From Caulobacteraceae bacterium UBA3198 (lineage in GTDB: Bacteria; Pseudomonadota; Alphaproteobacteria; Caulobacterales; Caulobacteraceae), in NCBI GenBank assembly GCA_002363865.1, contig DEWY01000015.1:1-64000 (forward strand): DNA of 64,000 bases, in the 5' to 3' direction. Below the pieces are notes generated by a model. It did no database searches. It was not told the DNA's origin and was given only the letters and a program-made list of their open reading frames with translations. Shown here piece after piece: positions 55,550 through 64,000 of this stretch. Position numbers and translations under genes: made by a program. Within the stretch, counting starts at the first letter, position 1. Each line of letters opens with the position of its first letter.

Positions 55550-57838
55550 CTAGTTGGCATAGATAGGTTCGCCCAATGTGGCGAGGGTTAGGCGCACGGC
55601 CACCGACTCGCTGGGGCCCAGGCGGCCGACGATGGTGTCCTCGCGCCGGTAGATGACTTCGATCCGTGTGCACTCGTCCCGATAAACCACACCGACGTCG
55701 CGCACCACCCAGGCGTTCTGCACCATGTCGCGGTTGCCATAGGCGGTGAGACCCCAGTTCTGGGTCAGAAAGAGCTCGCCCCCGACGTCCAGATTCTCGC
55801 GCTTGACGCCATTGATGTCGAGATCATCCCACAGGTAGCGGAAGAAGCCCGACCCGCGGCCCAGGGCGACATTGGCCCCGGCCTCCGCGCGGCGGACCTC
55901 CAGGCTGTCCCCGTCCAGGCGCGCCCGACCAAACGTCGAGACCCCGCGAATCGGCTGGGCCTGAACCGCGACGATCCAGTCCGAGGCGGTGTCCCGCAGG
56001 CCGGTGCGTTCCGGAAAGGCCGGCTCCTCCTCGTCCCGGAAGCTCCGGCCCACCAGCAGGGTGGCGCGCCGGCCATCATCCCACAGAAGACTGCCCCTGG
56101 CCGCGACGTTGGCCCGCAGTCCGCCCTCCATCAGGTCAAATCCCGGGAAGCGGTCGGCCATCAGCAGGTTGGTTTCGTCGAACTCAAAGGCGAGGCTGTC
56201 CTCGTCCAGATAGATAGGCTCGCCGGCTGCGGACACGCCGGTCTGGATCTGCTCTGGACGGGGCGACGCCATGACCTGGACCAGGGGTTCAAGAACGGCC
56301 GTTACATTGTTGAATCGACGGTAGAAAGGCCAGCTCAGGTCTGCGCCGACCGTGCCCATGGCCCGGGTCTCTGTCCGCCCGCCATAGGCTTCCAGCGGCA
56401 CATCGCTGAGGCTGTAGGCGTCGGCGCGAAGATTGACGAAGGGCTCAAGGCGGACGCCCGCCCGCGTCGTGAAGGTCCGTCGCCATTCGGCCTGGGCCAC
56501 CACGCGGCGGCTGTCGAGGCCCGGCACATAGGTCGCCGCCGTATTGCTGGGCGACAGGTCACGCTCCAGGGCCACGGCGTTGGCGCGCAGCCGAACGCGG
56601 CCTCCCGCCACGCGGGCATCTGGGCTCCAGCGGCCTTCAATCAGCGGCGCCACGGTGGGGAAGGTGCGGTCGTCATCGCCCGGGCGCAGGCCCTGGATGT
56701 CGAAAGCCGCCACGGACAGATAGGAGTCGTCGTCCTGCCGGACGGCGTAGAGCTGGGAGATCAGCCGACGGTCATCGGCGATGTAGGGACCGCGGGACTG
56801 ATAGACATCTCCGATCTCGTACTTGTCGAACAGCAGGTCGTCGGACGACCGCTCGGCCGTGAAGCCCCATTCCCAATTCTCGTCGATCGCAAAGGCGCCG
56901 CGGGCCAGGATGTAGCTGCGCGAGGTTGCTTCGCCGAACTGGCCGTCGGAATCGAAATCCTCGGCATAGGTGTAGCCGCCCCGGACATCGATCTCCCCGG
57001 AATAGAAGCGCTTGCGATAGCGGGCGTTGAGAAACGGCTCGACCTTGGCGTTGATCTGCGGGCTGAGAGTCAGGTCGGAATAATCCGACAGGACAATGAG
57101 ATAGGGCTGTTCGTAGGAAAAGCCGCGGCGGTCGGACGCCGAGATGTCCGGTGTCAGCAGCCCTGATTTCCGCTGCGCCTGAGGATCCGGATGCCAGAAC
57201 AGCGGCGCATAGAAGACGGGCACGCCGAACAGACGGAACACGGCGTGCCGATAGCTGACCAGCTGCCGTTCGCGATCCTGCACCACCTTGTCGGCCTGGA
57301 TCGACCAGGTGGGGGTCTTGGACTCGCTGTCTGCGCAGATGTCGCAGGGAGTGTAGATGGCGCGGTTCAGCTCGTTGACGTTCTCATTGCGCCGAACGGC
57401 GCTGGCGGCGGCCAGCTTGACGTTCTGGGGCAGGCGCGCGGCGAACCCGCGGGCCACGCCGGCGCGCATCTGGTCGTCCAGCACGATCTCCCGGGCGAAC
57501 TCCACGCTGCCGTCGGGGTTGAGGATTTCGACATTGGAGGCCTGCAGGACCCCTTGGGCCTCGTCATAAACCAGGGTGTCGGCGCGCAGATTGCGGCGAT
57601 CATAGCGGGCCTCGACCTCGCCGGTCGCTTTAGTCTTGGGGCGATTGTCGTCGCGCACGACCGAGTCCGCCTCAAGATAGATGGCGCCGGGGATCAGCCC
57701 GTCGGCGCCGGGCGCGGGTGTCGCGGCTGGCTGGGCCTGGGCCAGAGCGGTCCCTGCGCAAAGGCTCGCCAGCGCCACCCCGGCCAGGAGGCTGCGCTTG
57801 ACCGAGGCGAGAGAGCTGCGCCGAGGTGACGTCTTCAA
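55550..57838 (-). CDS. lptD: LPS-assembly outer-membrane protein LptD
   Basis: LptD is the barrel that, with LptE, inserts lipopolysaccharide in the outer leaflet. The protein has a signal peptide (VKRSLLAGVALASLCAGTALAQ), an OstA/LptA-like N-domain (TKATGEVEARYDRRNLRADTLVYD) and a long LptD barrel with YTPCDICADSESKTPTWSIQ, VFYAPLFWHPDPQ and a C-terminal DECTRIEV strand. Conserved Cys in CDIC and DEC may form the disulfides LptD needs. TTG 57838 has AAGGGA about 8 nt upstream and begins the signal; TTG 57901, overlapping lptG, is the alternative. Confidence 0.95.
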   Translation of the reverse strand: MKTSPRRSSLASVKRSLLAGVALASLCAGTALAQAQPAATPAPGADGLIPGAIYLEADSVVRDDNRPKTKATGEVEARYDRRNLRADTLVYDEAQGVLQASNVEILNPDGSVEFAREIVLDDQMRAGVARGFAARLPQNVKLAAASAVRRNENVNELNRAIYTPCDICADSESKTPTWSIQADKVVQDRERQLVSYRHAVFRLFGVPVFYAPLFWHPDPQAQRKSGLLTPDISASDRRGFSYEQPYLIVLSDYSDLTLSPQINAKVEPFLNARYRKRFYSGEIDVRGGYTYAEDFDSDGQFGEATSRSYILARGAFAIDENWEWGFTAERSSDDLLFDKYEIGDVYQSRGPYIADDRRLISQLYAVRQDDDSYLSVAAFDIQGLRPGDDDRTFPTVAPLIEGRWSPDARVAGGRVRLRANAVALERDLSPSNTAATYVPGLDSRRVVAQAEWRRTFTTRAGVRLEPFVNLRADAYSLSDVPLEAYGGRTETRAMGTVGADLSWPFYRRFNNVTAVLEPLVQVMASPRPEQIQTGVSAAGEPIYLDEDSLAFEFDETNLLMADRFPGFDLMEGGLRANVAARGSLLWDDGRRATLLVGRSFRDEEEPAFPERTGLRDTASDWIVAVQAQPIRGVSTFGRARLDGDSLEVRRAEAGANVALGRGSGFFRYLWDDLDINGVKRENLDVGGELFLTQNWGLTAYGNRDMVQNAWVVRDVGVVYRDECTRIEVIYRREDTIVGRLGPSESVAVRLTLATLGEPIYAN

Positions 57839-57897
57839 GCGTGAATCCCTTCTTGCCGCCGGCCCAAGCGCAGGGAATAGCGGCGTGGCGGCGTCTT

Positions 57898-58998
57898 TCA
57901 ACCGTCTTCGGTGTAGCAGAGCAGGGTGAGACCCGACAGCAGGGCGATCAGGGGCGGCGCCCAGGCCGCCGCCACGAGAGGAATGATGTCCGCATTCGCC
58001 AGGGCGCCAGCGAACTCATTGAGGAAGAAGAAGACAAAACCCAGGGCCACGCCGCCACCGGCCAGCCCCGCCAGTCCCCCCAGGCGCGCCAGCCGCAGGG
58101 AGAAGGCGGCAGCCAGCACCGTCATGGCGGCGAACAGCAGCGGCGTGGCCAGAAGTTGCTGGAACCTCAGCTGATATCGACTGGCGCTGAACCCGGCCTG
58201 TTCCGTGGTGCGGATGGCTGCGGGCAGCCGCCAGAAGGCGATCGCCTGGGGCGAGGCGAACCGCTCCAGGGCCGACTCGCTGTCGAGGCTCGAGCGGAGC
58301 GACAGGCTCTCGGAACGCACAGAGCTCTCACCAGCGGCCGCCTCTCGCACGTCGGTGAGCCGCCAGAACCCCGGCAGCAGTCGCGCCTCGGCGGCCTCCA
58401 GGCGGCGCCTGAACTCGGGGACCCCGTCCTCGTTCTTTTGATAAATGAACAGGGAGACGCCCCGGAGCACGACCGTGCCATCGACCATCTCGCGGTCCTT
58501 GGCGTGAATGACGATCTGACTGCGTTCGTCGCCCTGTCGCAGCCAGATGTCCTCCGGCGCATCCACCAGATAGTTGTCCATGATCTGCGCGCGTTCCAGG
58601 CCGAACCTGGCGTTGGACGCGGCGGCCAGGGGATTGAGCAGGGTGACAGAGATCACGCCGACAAAGGCCGCGGCGGCCGCGGTGGGCAGGATGAACCGCC
58701 AGGCGGAAACCCCGGCTGCGCGCATGGCCACCAGCTCGCTGCGGCGGTTGAGGCTGACATAGGCCGCCATGCTGCCGAACAGGAATATGAAGGGCAGGAG
58801 CACCAGCACAAGGCTGGGGGTGCCCAGCGCCGTCAGGCCAAACAGCTGAGCCACGCTGACCTCGGCGCGGACGCCTACCGAGCGGGACAGTTCGACAAAC
58901 TGAACCAGGATGATCACGGCGGTGATCACGGCCAGGGCCACGCCGACGCTCAGCAGGCTGCGCGAGAGCACATAGGCTTCGATCCGGCCGAACCTCAT
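57898..58998 (-). CDS. lptG: LPS export ABC transporter permease LptG
   Basis: LptG pairs with LptF and the LptB ATPase to extract LPS from the inner membrane. The 366-residue protein has six membrane helices in two groups of three with a periplasmic beta-jellyroll between (about residues 130-260), starting FGRIEAYVLSRSLLSVGVALAVI and containing LNRRSELVAMRAAGVS, the coupling-helix region. It overlaps lptF by 4 nt. Confidence 0.95.
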   Translation of the reverse strand: MRFGRIEAYVLSRSLLSVGVALAVITAVIILVQFVELSRSVGVRAEVSVAQLFGLTALGTPSLVLVLLPFIFLFGSMAAYVSLNRRSELVAMRAAGVSAWRFILPTAAAAAFVGVISVTLLNPLAAASNARFGLERAQIMDNYLVDAPEDIWLRQGDERSQIVIHAKDREMVDGTVVLRGVSLFIYQKNEDGVPEFRRRLEAAEARLLPGFWRLTDVREAAAGESSVRSESLSLRSSLDSESALERFASPQAIAFWRLPAAIRTTEQAGFSASRYQLRFQQLLATPLLFAAMTVLAAAFSLRLARLGGLAGLAGGGVALGFVFFFLNEFAGALANADIIPLVAAAWAPPLIALLSGLTLLCYTEDG

Positions 58999-60137
58999 GC
59001 AGACGCTCCAGCTCGCGCAATCCGCACCGGCCGTTGGCGCATATCGATGAAACGCGAGACCCGCTGGCGAAATACGCCGTGCAGGGCAAGGCCCATGGTC
59101 AGCAGCGGCACGACATACTGCAGAAGATTGATCCAGGCGCCAGACTCAGACGCGGCCTGGACCACGAAGCCGAGAATCCGGCTCAGGGCGGCGGCGGCGC
59201 CCGCCCAGGCGATCCGGCGGCCATAGCCCATGCGGTCGTAGCCGCCCCCCAGGATGGCCGCCAGGGCCAGGGCCATGAAGGCGATGTTGTAGAGGGGCGT
59301 GGCCAGGCGCGCGTGGCCTTCCGCCAGCATCTCCAGGCGATTGCGCTGCTCCCAATCCTGTTCCAGGTCTGGGAAGAACAGCTCGTGCAGGTAGCGATCC
59401 GACGGCTTGTAGTGGACCAGCTCCTCGGAGGCGACCAGGGGCCCCAGGTCGAAGATGTACTCGTCGAAGGTCAGGTAGTTCAGCACGCCGGTGGGGCTGA
59501 ATTCCTGGGTCGAGCCGCGGGACATGACCAGCACCGGCGTTCCGCCGCGGGTGGCCATGCGGCCCTCGTCGGCGGTGTAGGTGGTCGCCGCGCCGTCGCT
59601 CTCGGCCACGTGGATGAACAGATTGCCCATGCGTCCGCGGCTGTCGACGCTCTGGGCGTAGACGGTCAGTCCTGGGGCTGGCTCGGTGAACTCGCCCTCG
59701 CGGACGAGGGTGGCGGCCAGGTCCGTGCGGACGTCGAACAGGGTGTTGCGCAGTTCCCGATAGGCGGCAGGCTGGATGAACAGGTTCATCACCAAAGCCA
59801 GCAGGGCGATGATGACCGCCAACCGCATCGGCGGGGCGATCACCCGCCACCGGCTCATGCCGCCGGCGAAACACACCACGAGCTCCTGCTCGCTCTGCAG
59901 TCGGTTCAGGGCCACCAGCGCCGCCACGAACAGGGCGAGCGGCAGGACCATATTGAGCAGCTGCGGCATGGCCAGCAGGGTGATCTTGAGGAAGACTCCG
60001 GCGCTCTGCCGCTGATTGATGATGACATCGAGCGCCGACAGGCTCTGGCTCAACAGGGCCACAGCGGTGAGGGCGAGCGTCGCCAGCAGGGTGGGACCCA
60101 GCAACTGGCGAAGCAGATATCGATCGATCAGGCGCAT
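58995..60137 (-). CDS. lptF: LPS export ABC transporter permease LptF
   Basis: From ATG 60137 the 380-residue permease begins MRLIDRYLLRQLLGPTLLA, the typical LptF start; the frame upstream to 60215 is rejected. Six helices flank a periplasmic domain; LNRLQSEQELVVCFAGGMSRWRV is the coupling-helix region. It is divergent from pepA, as in many proteobacteria, with 153 bp between the starts, where both promoters must lie. Confidence 0.95.
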   Translation of the reverse strand: MRLIDRYLLRQLLGPTLLATLALTAVALLSQSLSALDVIINQRQSAGVFLKITLLAMPQLLNMVLPLALFVAALVALNRLQSEQELVVCFAGGMSRWRVIAPPMRLAVIIALLALVMNLFIQPAAYRELRNTLFDVRTDLAATLVREGEFTEPAPGLTVYAQSVDSRGRMGNLFIHVAESDGAATTYTADEGRMATRGGTPVLVMSRGSTQEFSPTGVLNYLTFDEYIFDLGPLVASEELVHYKPSDRYLHELFFPDLEQDWEQRNRLEMLAEGHARLATPLYNIAFMALALAAILGGGYDRMGYGRRIAWAGAAAALSRILGFVVQAASESGAWINLLQYVVPLLTMGLALHGVFRQRVSRFIDMRQRPVRIARAGASA

Positions 60138-60290
60138 GGAAAAAAGGCGTCGCCGGGCTGATTTGGCGCGCCCTGGGCGCGAAGCTGTTCTAAACCATGC
60201 GTCGCCGCGCCACACAACCGCCGCAGGTGACGCCAGACTGGGTGTCCTGACGGTGGAGCGCCTTCAGCTTTGCTTTGGTTGAGATATCGC

Positions 60291-61760
60291 ATGGACATTC
60301 AATTCGTCACGGCCGCCACGGACATCGCCGACAAGTCGGCCCTGGCTATCATCGTCTTCGAGGGCGCCGCCGCCGAGGCCGACAGCCTGACCGGAGGTGT
60401 GGTGGGCAAGGCTCTGGCGCAAGGCCGCTTCACAGGGGCCAAGGGGCAGGTGCTCGATCTCGGCGCGCCTGCCGACCATCCGGCGGGCCGTCTGCTGCTG
60501 ATCGGCGCAGGCAAGCGCGAGGCCTTTGACGCCGTCGGCGCCGAGCACGCCGCCGCCAGCGCCTACGGAGCAGTGAAGCTGTCGGGTCTGACGACCCTGA
60601 GGGTGGCCTTCGCCGATGAGGGCGCCGCCCAACCCGACCGCGCCGCCCTTGGCGTGCGTCTCGCGGCCTACCGGTTTGATCGTTATCGGACCAAGGAGCC
60701 CGCGGACAAGAAGCCCTCCATCCAGAAGGCGGAGATCGTCTGCGGCGATATCGATGCGGCCAAGACCGCCTTCGCCACCCAGTCGGCCCTGGCCGACGCC
60801 ATTTCCTTCGCCAGGGACCTGGTCTCCGAGCCGCCGAATGTCCTCTATCCGGCCGAGTTCGCCCGCAGGGTGAAGGGTCTGGAGGCCCTGGGTCTCGAGG
60901 TCGAGATTCTCGGCGAGGCCGAGATGGAGAAGCTCGGCATGGGCTCCCTGCTTGGCGTCGGCCGCGGCAGCGCCAGGGAAAGCCAGCTGGCCATCATGCG
61001 CTGGAACGGCGCCGCTGATCCCGCCGCTCAGCCCATCGCCTTTGTGGGCAAGGGCGTCTGTTTCGACACCGGCGGGATCTCGCTGAAGCCGGCTGACGGC
61101 ATGGAAGATATGAAGTGGGACATGGGCGGCGCCGCCGCGGTGGCCGGCCTCATGCACGTGCTGGCCGGCCGCAAGGCCAAGGTCAACGCCGTCGGCATTC
61201 TGGGCCTGGTGGAAAACATGCCGGACGGCGACGCCCAGCGCCCCGGCGACGTGGTCACCAGCATGTCTGGCCAGACCATCGAAATCATCAACACCGACGC
61301 AGAGGGCCGCCTCGTGCTCGCCGACGCCCTCTGGTACTGCCAGGAGCGCTTCAAGCCGAAGTTCATGGTTGACCTGGCCACCCTGACGGGCGCGATCATC
61401 ATCAGCCTGGGCAACGACTATGCCGGCGTCTTCTCAAACAATGACGAGTTGGCCGACAACCTGCTGGCTGCCTCCAAGACCGAGGCCGAGCCCCTGTGGC
61501 GCTTGCCCCTGCCGGCGGCCTACGACAAGCAGATCGACAGCATGATCGCTGACATGAAGAACACTGGCGGCCGTCCCGGCGGCTCGATCACCGCGGCGCT
61601 CTTCCTGCAGCGTTTCGTCAACGGTCTGCCGTGGGCTCACATGGATATCGCCTCCACCGCCTGGAAGAAGCCTTCCACCGTGCCGACCAGCCCCGAGGGC
61701 GCCACCGGCTATGGCGTGCGCCTGCTCAACCGGATGGTGGCTGACAAGTACGAGGGCTGA
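60291..61760 (+). CDS. pepA: leucyl aminopeptidase (M17)
   Basis: PepA removes N-terminal residues from peptides; in some bacteria it also binds DNA. The 489-residue enzyme has all metal and catalytic residues: Lys254, Asp259, Lys266 and Asp277 in FVGKGVCFDTGGISLKP and MKWDMGG, and Asp336, Glu338 and Arg340 in NTDAEGR. The ATG at 60291 is preferred to an upstream in-frame start at 60270. Its TGA overlaps the next ATG by one base (TGATG). Confidence 0.96.
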   Translation: MDIQFVTAATDIADKSALAIIVFEGAAAEADSLTGGVVGKALAQGRFTGAKGQVLDLGAPADHPAGRLLLIGAGKREAFDAVGAEHAAASAYGAVKLSGLTTLRVAFADEGAAQPDRAALGVRLAAYRFDRYRTKEPADKKPSIQKAEIVCGDIDAAKTAFATQSALADAISFARDLVSEPPNVLYPAEFARRVKGLEALGLEVEILGEAEMEKLGMGSLLGVGRGSARESQLAIMRWNGAADPAAQPIAFVGKGVCFDTGGISLKPADGMEDMKWDMGGAAAVAGLMHVLAGRKAKVNAVGILGLVENMPDGDAQRPGDVVTSMSGQTIEIINTDAEGRLVLADALWYCQERFKPKFMVDLATLTGAIIISLGNDYAGVFSNNDELADNLLAASKTEAEPLWRLPLPAAYDKQIDSMIADMKNTGGRPGGSITAALFLQRFVNGLPWAHMDIASTAWKKPSTVPTSPEGATGYGVRLLNRMVADKYEG

Positions 61761-62491
61761 TGCCTGGCGGTCTGAAGGAGGGGCTCGGTTTGCGGTTCGT
61801 CCTACTGCACAGTCCGTTGCTCGGTCCGCTGACCTGGCAGGCCGTGGCGGAGGATCTGCGGGGCCGTGGGGTCGAAGCGGAGACGCCGGCCTGGCGACCC
61901 CTGTCGCGGGTCGACGACGGCTTCTACCGCGCCTTGGCCACCGACCTGGCCCAAGCCGTGGACGCGGCCGGCGGAGATTCCGTGACGCTGGTCGCCCACA
62001 GCGGCGCCGGCGCCCTGGTTCCAGCCCTTGTTGCGGCTCTGTCGGCGCCCGTGGCCGCGACCATCCTGGTGGACGCGATCCTACCGCATCCCGGCCTCAG
62101 CTGGTTCGACACCGCCCCGCCAGCTCTGCGGCAGGAGCTGACCCTGGCCTCTCAGGGCGGTGAACTGCCCTCATGGGACGGCTGGTGGCCCCCAGGGGCG
62201 CTGGAGCGGCTGGTCCCCGATGCGGAACTCCGCACCCGTCTGTTGGACGAACTTGGCCCGCTGCCTCTAGCCTATTTCGAGGAGGCGGCGCCTCTGGGCG
62301 ACCTCACCGGGCCCTGCGCCTATCTGCAGCTCAGTGGGGCCTATGAGGATCAGGCCCAGGCGGGCCGCGAGCGCTGCTGGCGGGCGCGGCGATTGCAGCT
62401 GAACCATCTCTCGCCGCTGACCGCCCCGCGCGAGGTGGCCGCGTCCATCTACGCCCTTGGCCAGGATCTGGCGGAGCTTGCCCGTGGCTGA
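61760..62491 (+). CDS. alpha/beta-hydrolase-fold protein
   Basis: The 243-residue protein has an alpha/beta hydrolase outline: RFVLLHSPLLGPLTWQAVAEDL (oxyanion region), the nucleophile elbow TLVAHSGAGALVPAL with the Ser in AHSGA, ILVDAILPHPGLSWFD and a late NHLSPLTAP with a His that may be catalytic. The substrate is unknown. It is coupled to pepA (TGATG) and overlaps holC by 8 nt. Confidence 0.8.
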   Translation: MPGGLKEGLGLRFVLLHSPLLGPLTWQAVAEDLRGRGVEAETPAWRPLSRVDDGFYRALATDLAQAVDAAGGDSVTLVAHSGAGALVPALVAALSAPVAATILVDAILPHPGLSWFDTAPPALRQELTLASQGGELPSWDGWWPPGALERLVPDAELRTRLLDELGPLPLAYFEEAAPLGDLTGPCAYLQLSGAYEDQAQAGRERCWRARRLQLNHLSPLTAPREVAASIYALGQDLAELARG

Positions 62492-62942
62492 CACGCCTTG
62501 CGAGGTGTGGTTCTACCACATGGAGCGATCCAGCCTTGATCAGGTGTTGCCCGACCTGTTGGAGCGCACCCTGGCGCGCGACTGGAAGGCCCTGGTCCGC
62601 TCAAGACTTCCGGATCGGCTTGAGCATCTGGATGGCCACCTCTGGACCTATCGCGACGACAGCTTCCTCGCCCACGGTCTGGCCGACGAGCCCCATGCCG
62701 CTCACCAGCCGGTCCTGCTCACCACCGGGATGGATAATCCTAGCGGGGCCAATGTGGTGTTTCTGCTGGATGGCGCAGAGGCCGGGAACCTTGACGGCTT
62801 CACCCGTTGCATCGTGCTGTTTGACGGTCGTGACGAGGCGGCGCTCGCCACAGCGCGGGCGCAATGGCGTGTTATCAAGGCATCTGGGCTACCGGTGAGT
62901 TACTGGAAGCAAATGGCCCGCGGTTGGGAGAAACAGGCATGA
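62484..62942 (+). CDS. holC: DNA polymerase III chi subunit
   Basis: Chi links the clamp loader to single-strand-binding protein. The 152-residue protein starts at GTG 62484 with GGAG about 8 nt upstream. Typical features are CEVWFYHMERSSLDQVLPDLLERTLARDWKALV, LWTYRDDSFLAHGLA and PVLLTTGMDNPSGANVVFLLDGA. pepA-holC linkage is conserved in proteobacteria. The stop overlaps the next start as ATGA. Confidence 0.95.
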   Translation: MADTPCEVWFYHMERSSLDQVLPDLLERTLARDWKALVRSRLPDRLEHLDGHLWTYRDDSFLAHGLADEPHAAHQPVLLTTGMDNPSGANVVFLLDGAEAGNLDGFTRCIVLFDGRDEAALATARAQWRVIKASGLPVSYWKQMARGWEKQA

Positions 62943-63262
62943 CACTCAAGCTCGCACTGGCCTTGGGCGCCAGCCTCTTTCTGATTGGGGCCTGCGCCAG
63001 CGAGCCTTCGGCCCCGCCGCCGTCCGTCGAGCGGCCGCCCCCGCCGCGGCCCGACCCGGCGCCCCCCGCCGACCAGTGCGGCGCGGCTCAGGCTCAACGC
63101 CTGGTCGGCCGCAATCGCAGCGAGATTCCCGTGCCGGTAAATCCGGGATTGCAGCGCGTGGCGTGCACCACCTGTCCGGTGACCATGGACTTCCATCCGC
63201 GGCGCCTGAACTTTTTTTACGACGCCGAGACCGGGATCATCAAAGAGGTCCGTTGCGGCTGA
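62939..63262 (+). CDS. I78-family peptidase inhibitor lipoprotein
   Basis: The 107-residue product has a lipoprotein signal ending FLIGAC (Cys19 region), a Pro-rich linker, and an I78 inhibitor domain: DQCGAAQAQRLVGRNRSEIP, the RxxxxT/P loop, and the C-terminal RLNFFYDAETGIIKEVRCG. Members resemble elastase inhibitors with a small beta fold; the two outer Cys probably form a disulfide. It overlaps holC (ATGA) in the pepA run, so it might inhibit an envelope peptidase, which is inference. Confidence 0.87.
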   Translation: MTLKLALALGASLFLIGACASEPSAPPPSVERPPPPRPDPAPPADQCGAAQAQRLVGRNRSEIPVPVNPGLQRVACTTCPVTMDFHPRRLNFFYDAETGIIKEVRCG

Positions 63263-63288
63263 TCTAAAGCCTGTATCCCGGGGGCCAG

Positions 63289-63396
63289 TCAGTCCTTTGG
63301 CGGCCGCCGGAGCCAGCGGGCGATGATGGCGAAGGCCGCCGGCGCCACCAGTACGGCGGCGAGCAACATATAGAACACACGCGCCCAGTCCGGCAT
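63289..63396 (-). CDS. small 35-residue membrane protein downstream of the histidine kinase
   Basis: This short frame reads MPDWARVFYMLLAAVLVAPA, then AFAIIARWLRRPPKD and TGA. It is one hydrophobic helix with a basic C-terminal tail. GGGAGAGG, just after the histidine kinase stop, lies 5 nt before the ATG, so translation coupled to the kinase gene is likely. No family is recognised. Confidence 0.6.
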   Translation of the reverse strand: MPDWARVFYMLLAAVLVAPAAFAIIARWLRRPPKD

Positions 63397-63409
63397 CAAC
63401 GCCTCTCCC

Positions 63410-64000
63410 TCAGCCCCCCGGCAGGGAGGATGAGGCGCCGGTCAGCACCGTGTCCAGGGCGCCCAGAAGCCGCTCCAGTTCAATGGGCTTGGGAGTCAGG
63501 GCGTCCATGCCCGCGTTGAGGTACTCCCGCTCATGGTGCGACATGGCGTTGGCGGTTAGGGCGATGATCGGGGTGCGCGGTCGGCCCTCGGCTTCCTCCC
63601 GGGCGCGGATCAGGCGAGTGGCCGTCGGACCGTCCATCCGCGGCATTTGGACATCCATGAGGATGACGTCCCATTGGCCGTCCGACCAGGCGGCCAAGGC
63701 CGCTTCGCCATCATCCACAAGATGCAGGTCGATCCTCAGGGGCTCCAGAAGGGTTTTGAGCACCAGCTGATTCATCGGATTGTCCTCAGCGGCGAGGATC
63801 CTGAGGGGTGAGCCTTCGGCCGCCGACGGACTTGAACTGGGCGCGGCCACAGCCTGATCGTCAGAGGGGCCTTCTTCGACCGAAAGCGGCAGGATCACCG
63901 TGAATCTCGATCCCTGGTTTATCACGCTTTGCACGCCAATCGTCCCGCCCATCAGGGTGCAGAGTTCGCGACAGATGGCCAGGCCGAGGCCTGATCCGCC
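63410..64000 (-). CDS. hybrid sensor histidine kinase, C-terminal part (cut by window edge)
   Basis: The visible ~197 residues begin inside the HATPase domain (GGSGLGLAICRELCTLMGG, the G2 box), followed by GSRFTVILPL, a linker, and a receiver domain: LRILAAEDNPMNQLVLKTLL (acidic pocket), VILMDVQMPRMDG with the phospho-acceptor Asp, ALTANAM and LTPKPIE (switch Thr and Lys). The protein is therefore a hybrid kinase, with its sensor and dimerisation parts beyond position 64000. The frame is open to the window edge. A 35-residue membrane protein gene follows 13 nt downstream. Confidence 0.93.
   Translation of the reverse strand, partial: GGSGLGLAICRELCTLMGGTIGVQSVINQGSRFTVILPLSVEEGPSDDQAVAAPSSSPSAAEGSPLRILAAEDNPMNQLVLKTLLEPLRIDLHLVDDGEAALAAWSDGQWDVILMDVQMPRMDGPTATRLIRAREEAEGRPRTPIIALTANAMSHHEREYLNAGMDALTPKPIELERLLGALDTVLTGASSSLPGG

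Noticed and set aside
1..64000. tRNA, rRNA, CRISPR array, prophage, toxin-antitoxin or replication origin
   Set aside because: I scanned the intergenic gaps by eye and saw no cloverleaf-like sequence, regular spaced repeats, phage genes or clustered DnaA boxes. A covariance search would be needed to exclude small RNAs.

Overview
The window is high-GC, densely packed bacterial chromosome. Gene content and order (rpsF-rpsR-rplI, fabD-fabG-acpP-fabF-mltG-yicC-gmk, and rsmA-pdxA-surA-lptD-lptG-lptF back to back with pepA-holC), the two large TonB-dependent receptors and many 4-nt ATGA start/stop overlaps point to an alphaproteobacterium, most likely Caulobacterales. The genus cannot be fixed from sequence alone.

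Layout. Positions 1-3700 are accessory: a small heat-shock protein, a UbiB-type kinase, an IS3-family remnant with matching ends, an AT-rich patch and a secreted protein. Positions 3.7-11.5 kb form a respiratory module: membrane PQQ glucose dehydrogenase, a fused subunit I-III cytochrome c oxidase, its CuA subunit II, CtaG and small membrane proteins. Positions 11.6-19.0 kb hold the most unusual cluster: 5'-methylthioadenosine phosphorylase, two 'rSAM/selenodomain-associated' glycosyltransferases (TIGR04282 and TIGR04283 types), a radical SAM protein with a Cys-rich C-terminus, a DUF1499 protein, a SelD-linked-type FAD oxidoreductase, a MerA-like flavoprotein and a TVP38/TMEM64 membrane protein. 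Positions 19.1-24.7 kb look like an uptake and hydrolysis unit: TonB-dependent receptor, Lrp/AsnC regulator and exported M20 amidohydrolase, with similar inverted repeats upstream of the regulator and the hydrolase.

Positions 25.1-31.3 kb run on the + strand: DUF6249 protein, ECF sigma factor, putative anti-sigma protein, panB, a YfgM-like TPR protein, bamB and der. Positions 31.2-39.2 kb run on the - strand: dnaB, alr, radA, cvpA, purF, an SBF transporter and an SDR. A second TonB-dependent receptor follows, then the rpsF-rpsR-rplI operon with a clear promoter and terminator. From 43.5 kb come a hypothetical protein, a DsbA-family protein, the fatty-acid and cell-wall gene run to gmk, a mechanosensitive channel, the LPS-export and outer-membrane run (rsmA, pdxA, surA, lptD, lptG, lptF), the divergent pepA-hydrolase-holC-I78 inhibitor run, and the C-terminal end of a hybrid histidine kinase cut by the window edge.

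The core genes are ordinary. The strongest candidate for an under-described system is the 11.6-19.0 kb radical SAM/glycosyltransferase/flavoprotein cluster. I saw no tRNA, rRNA, CRISPR array or prophage.
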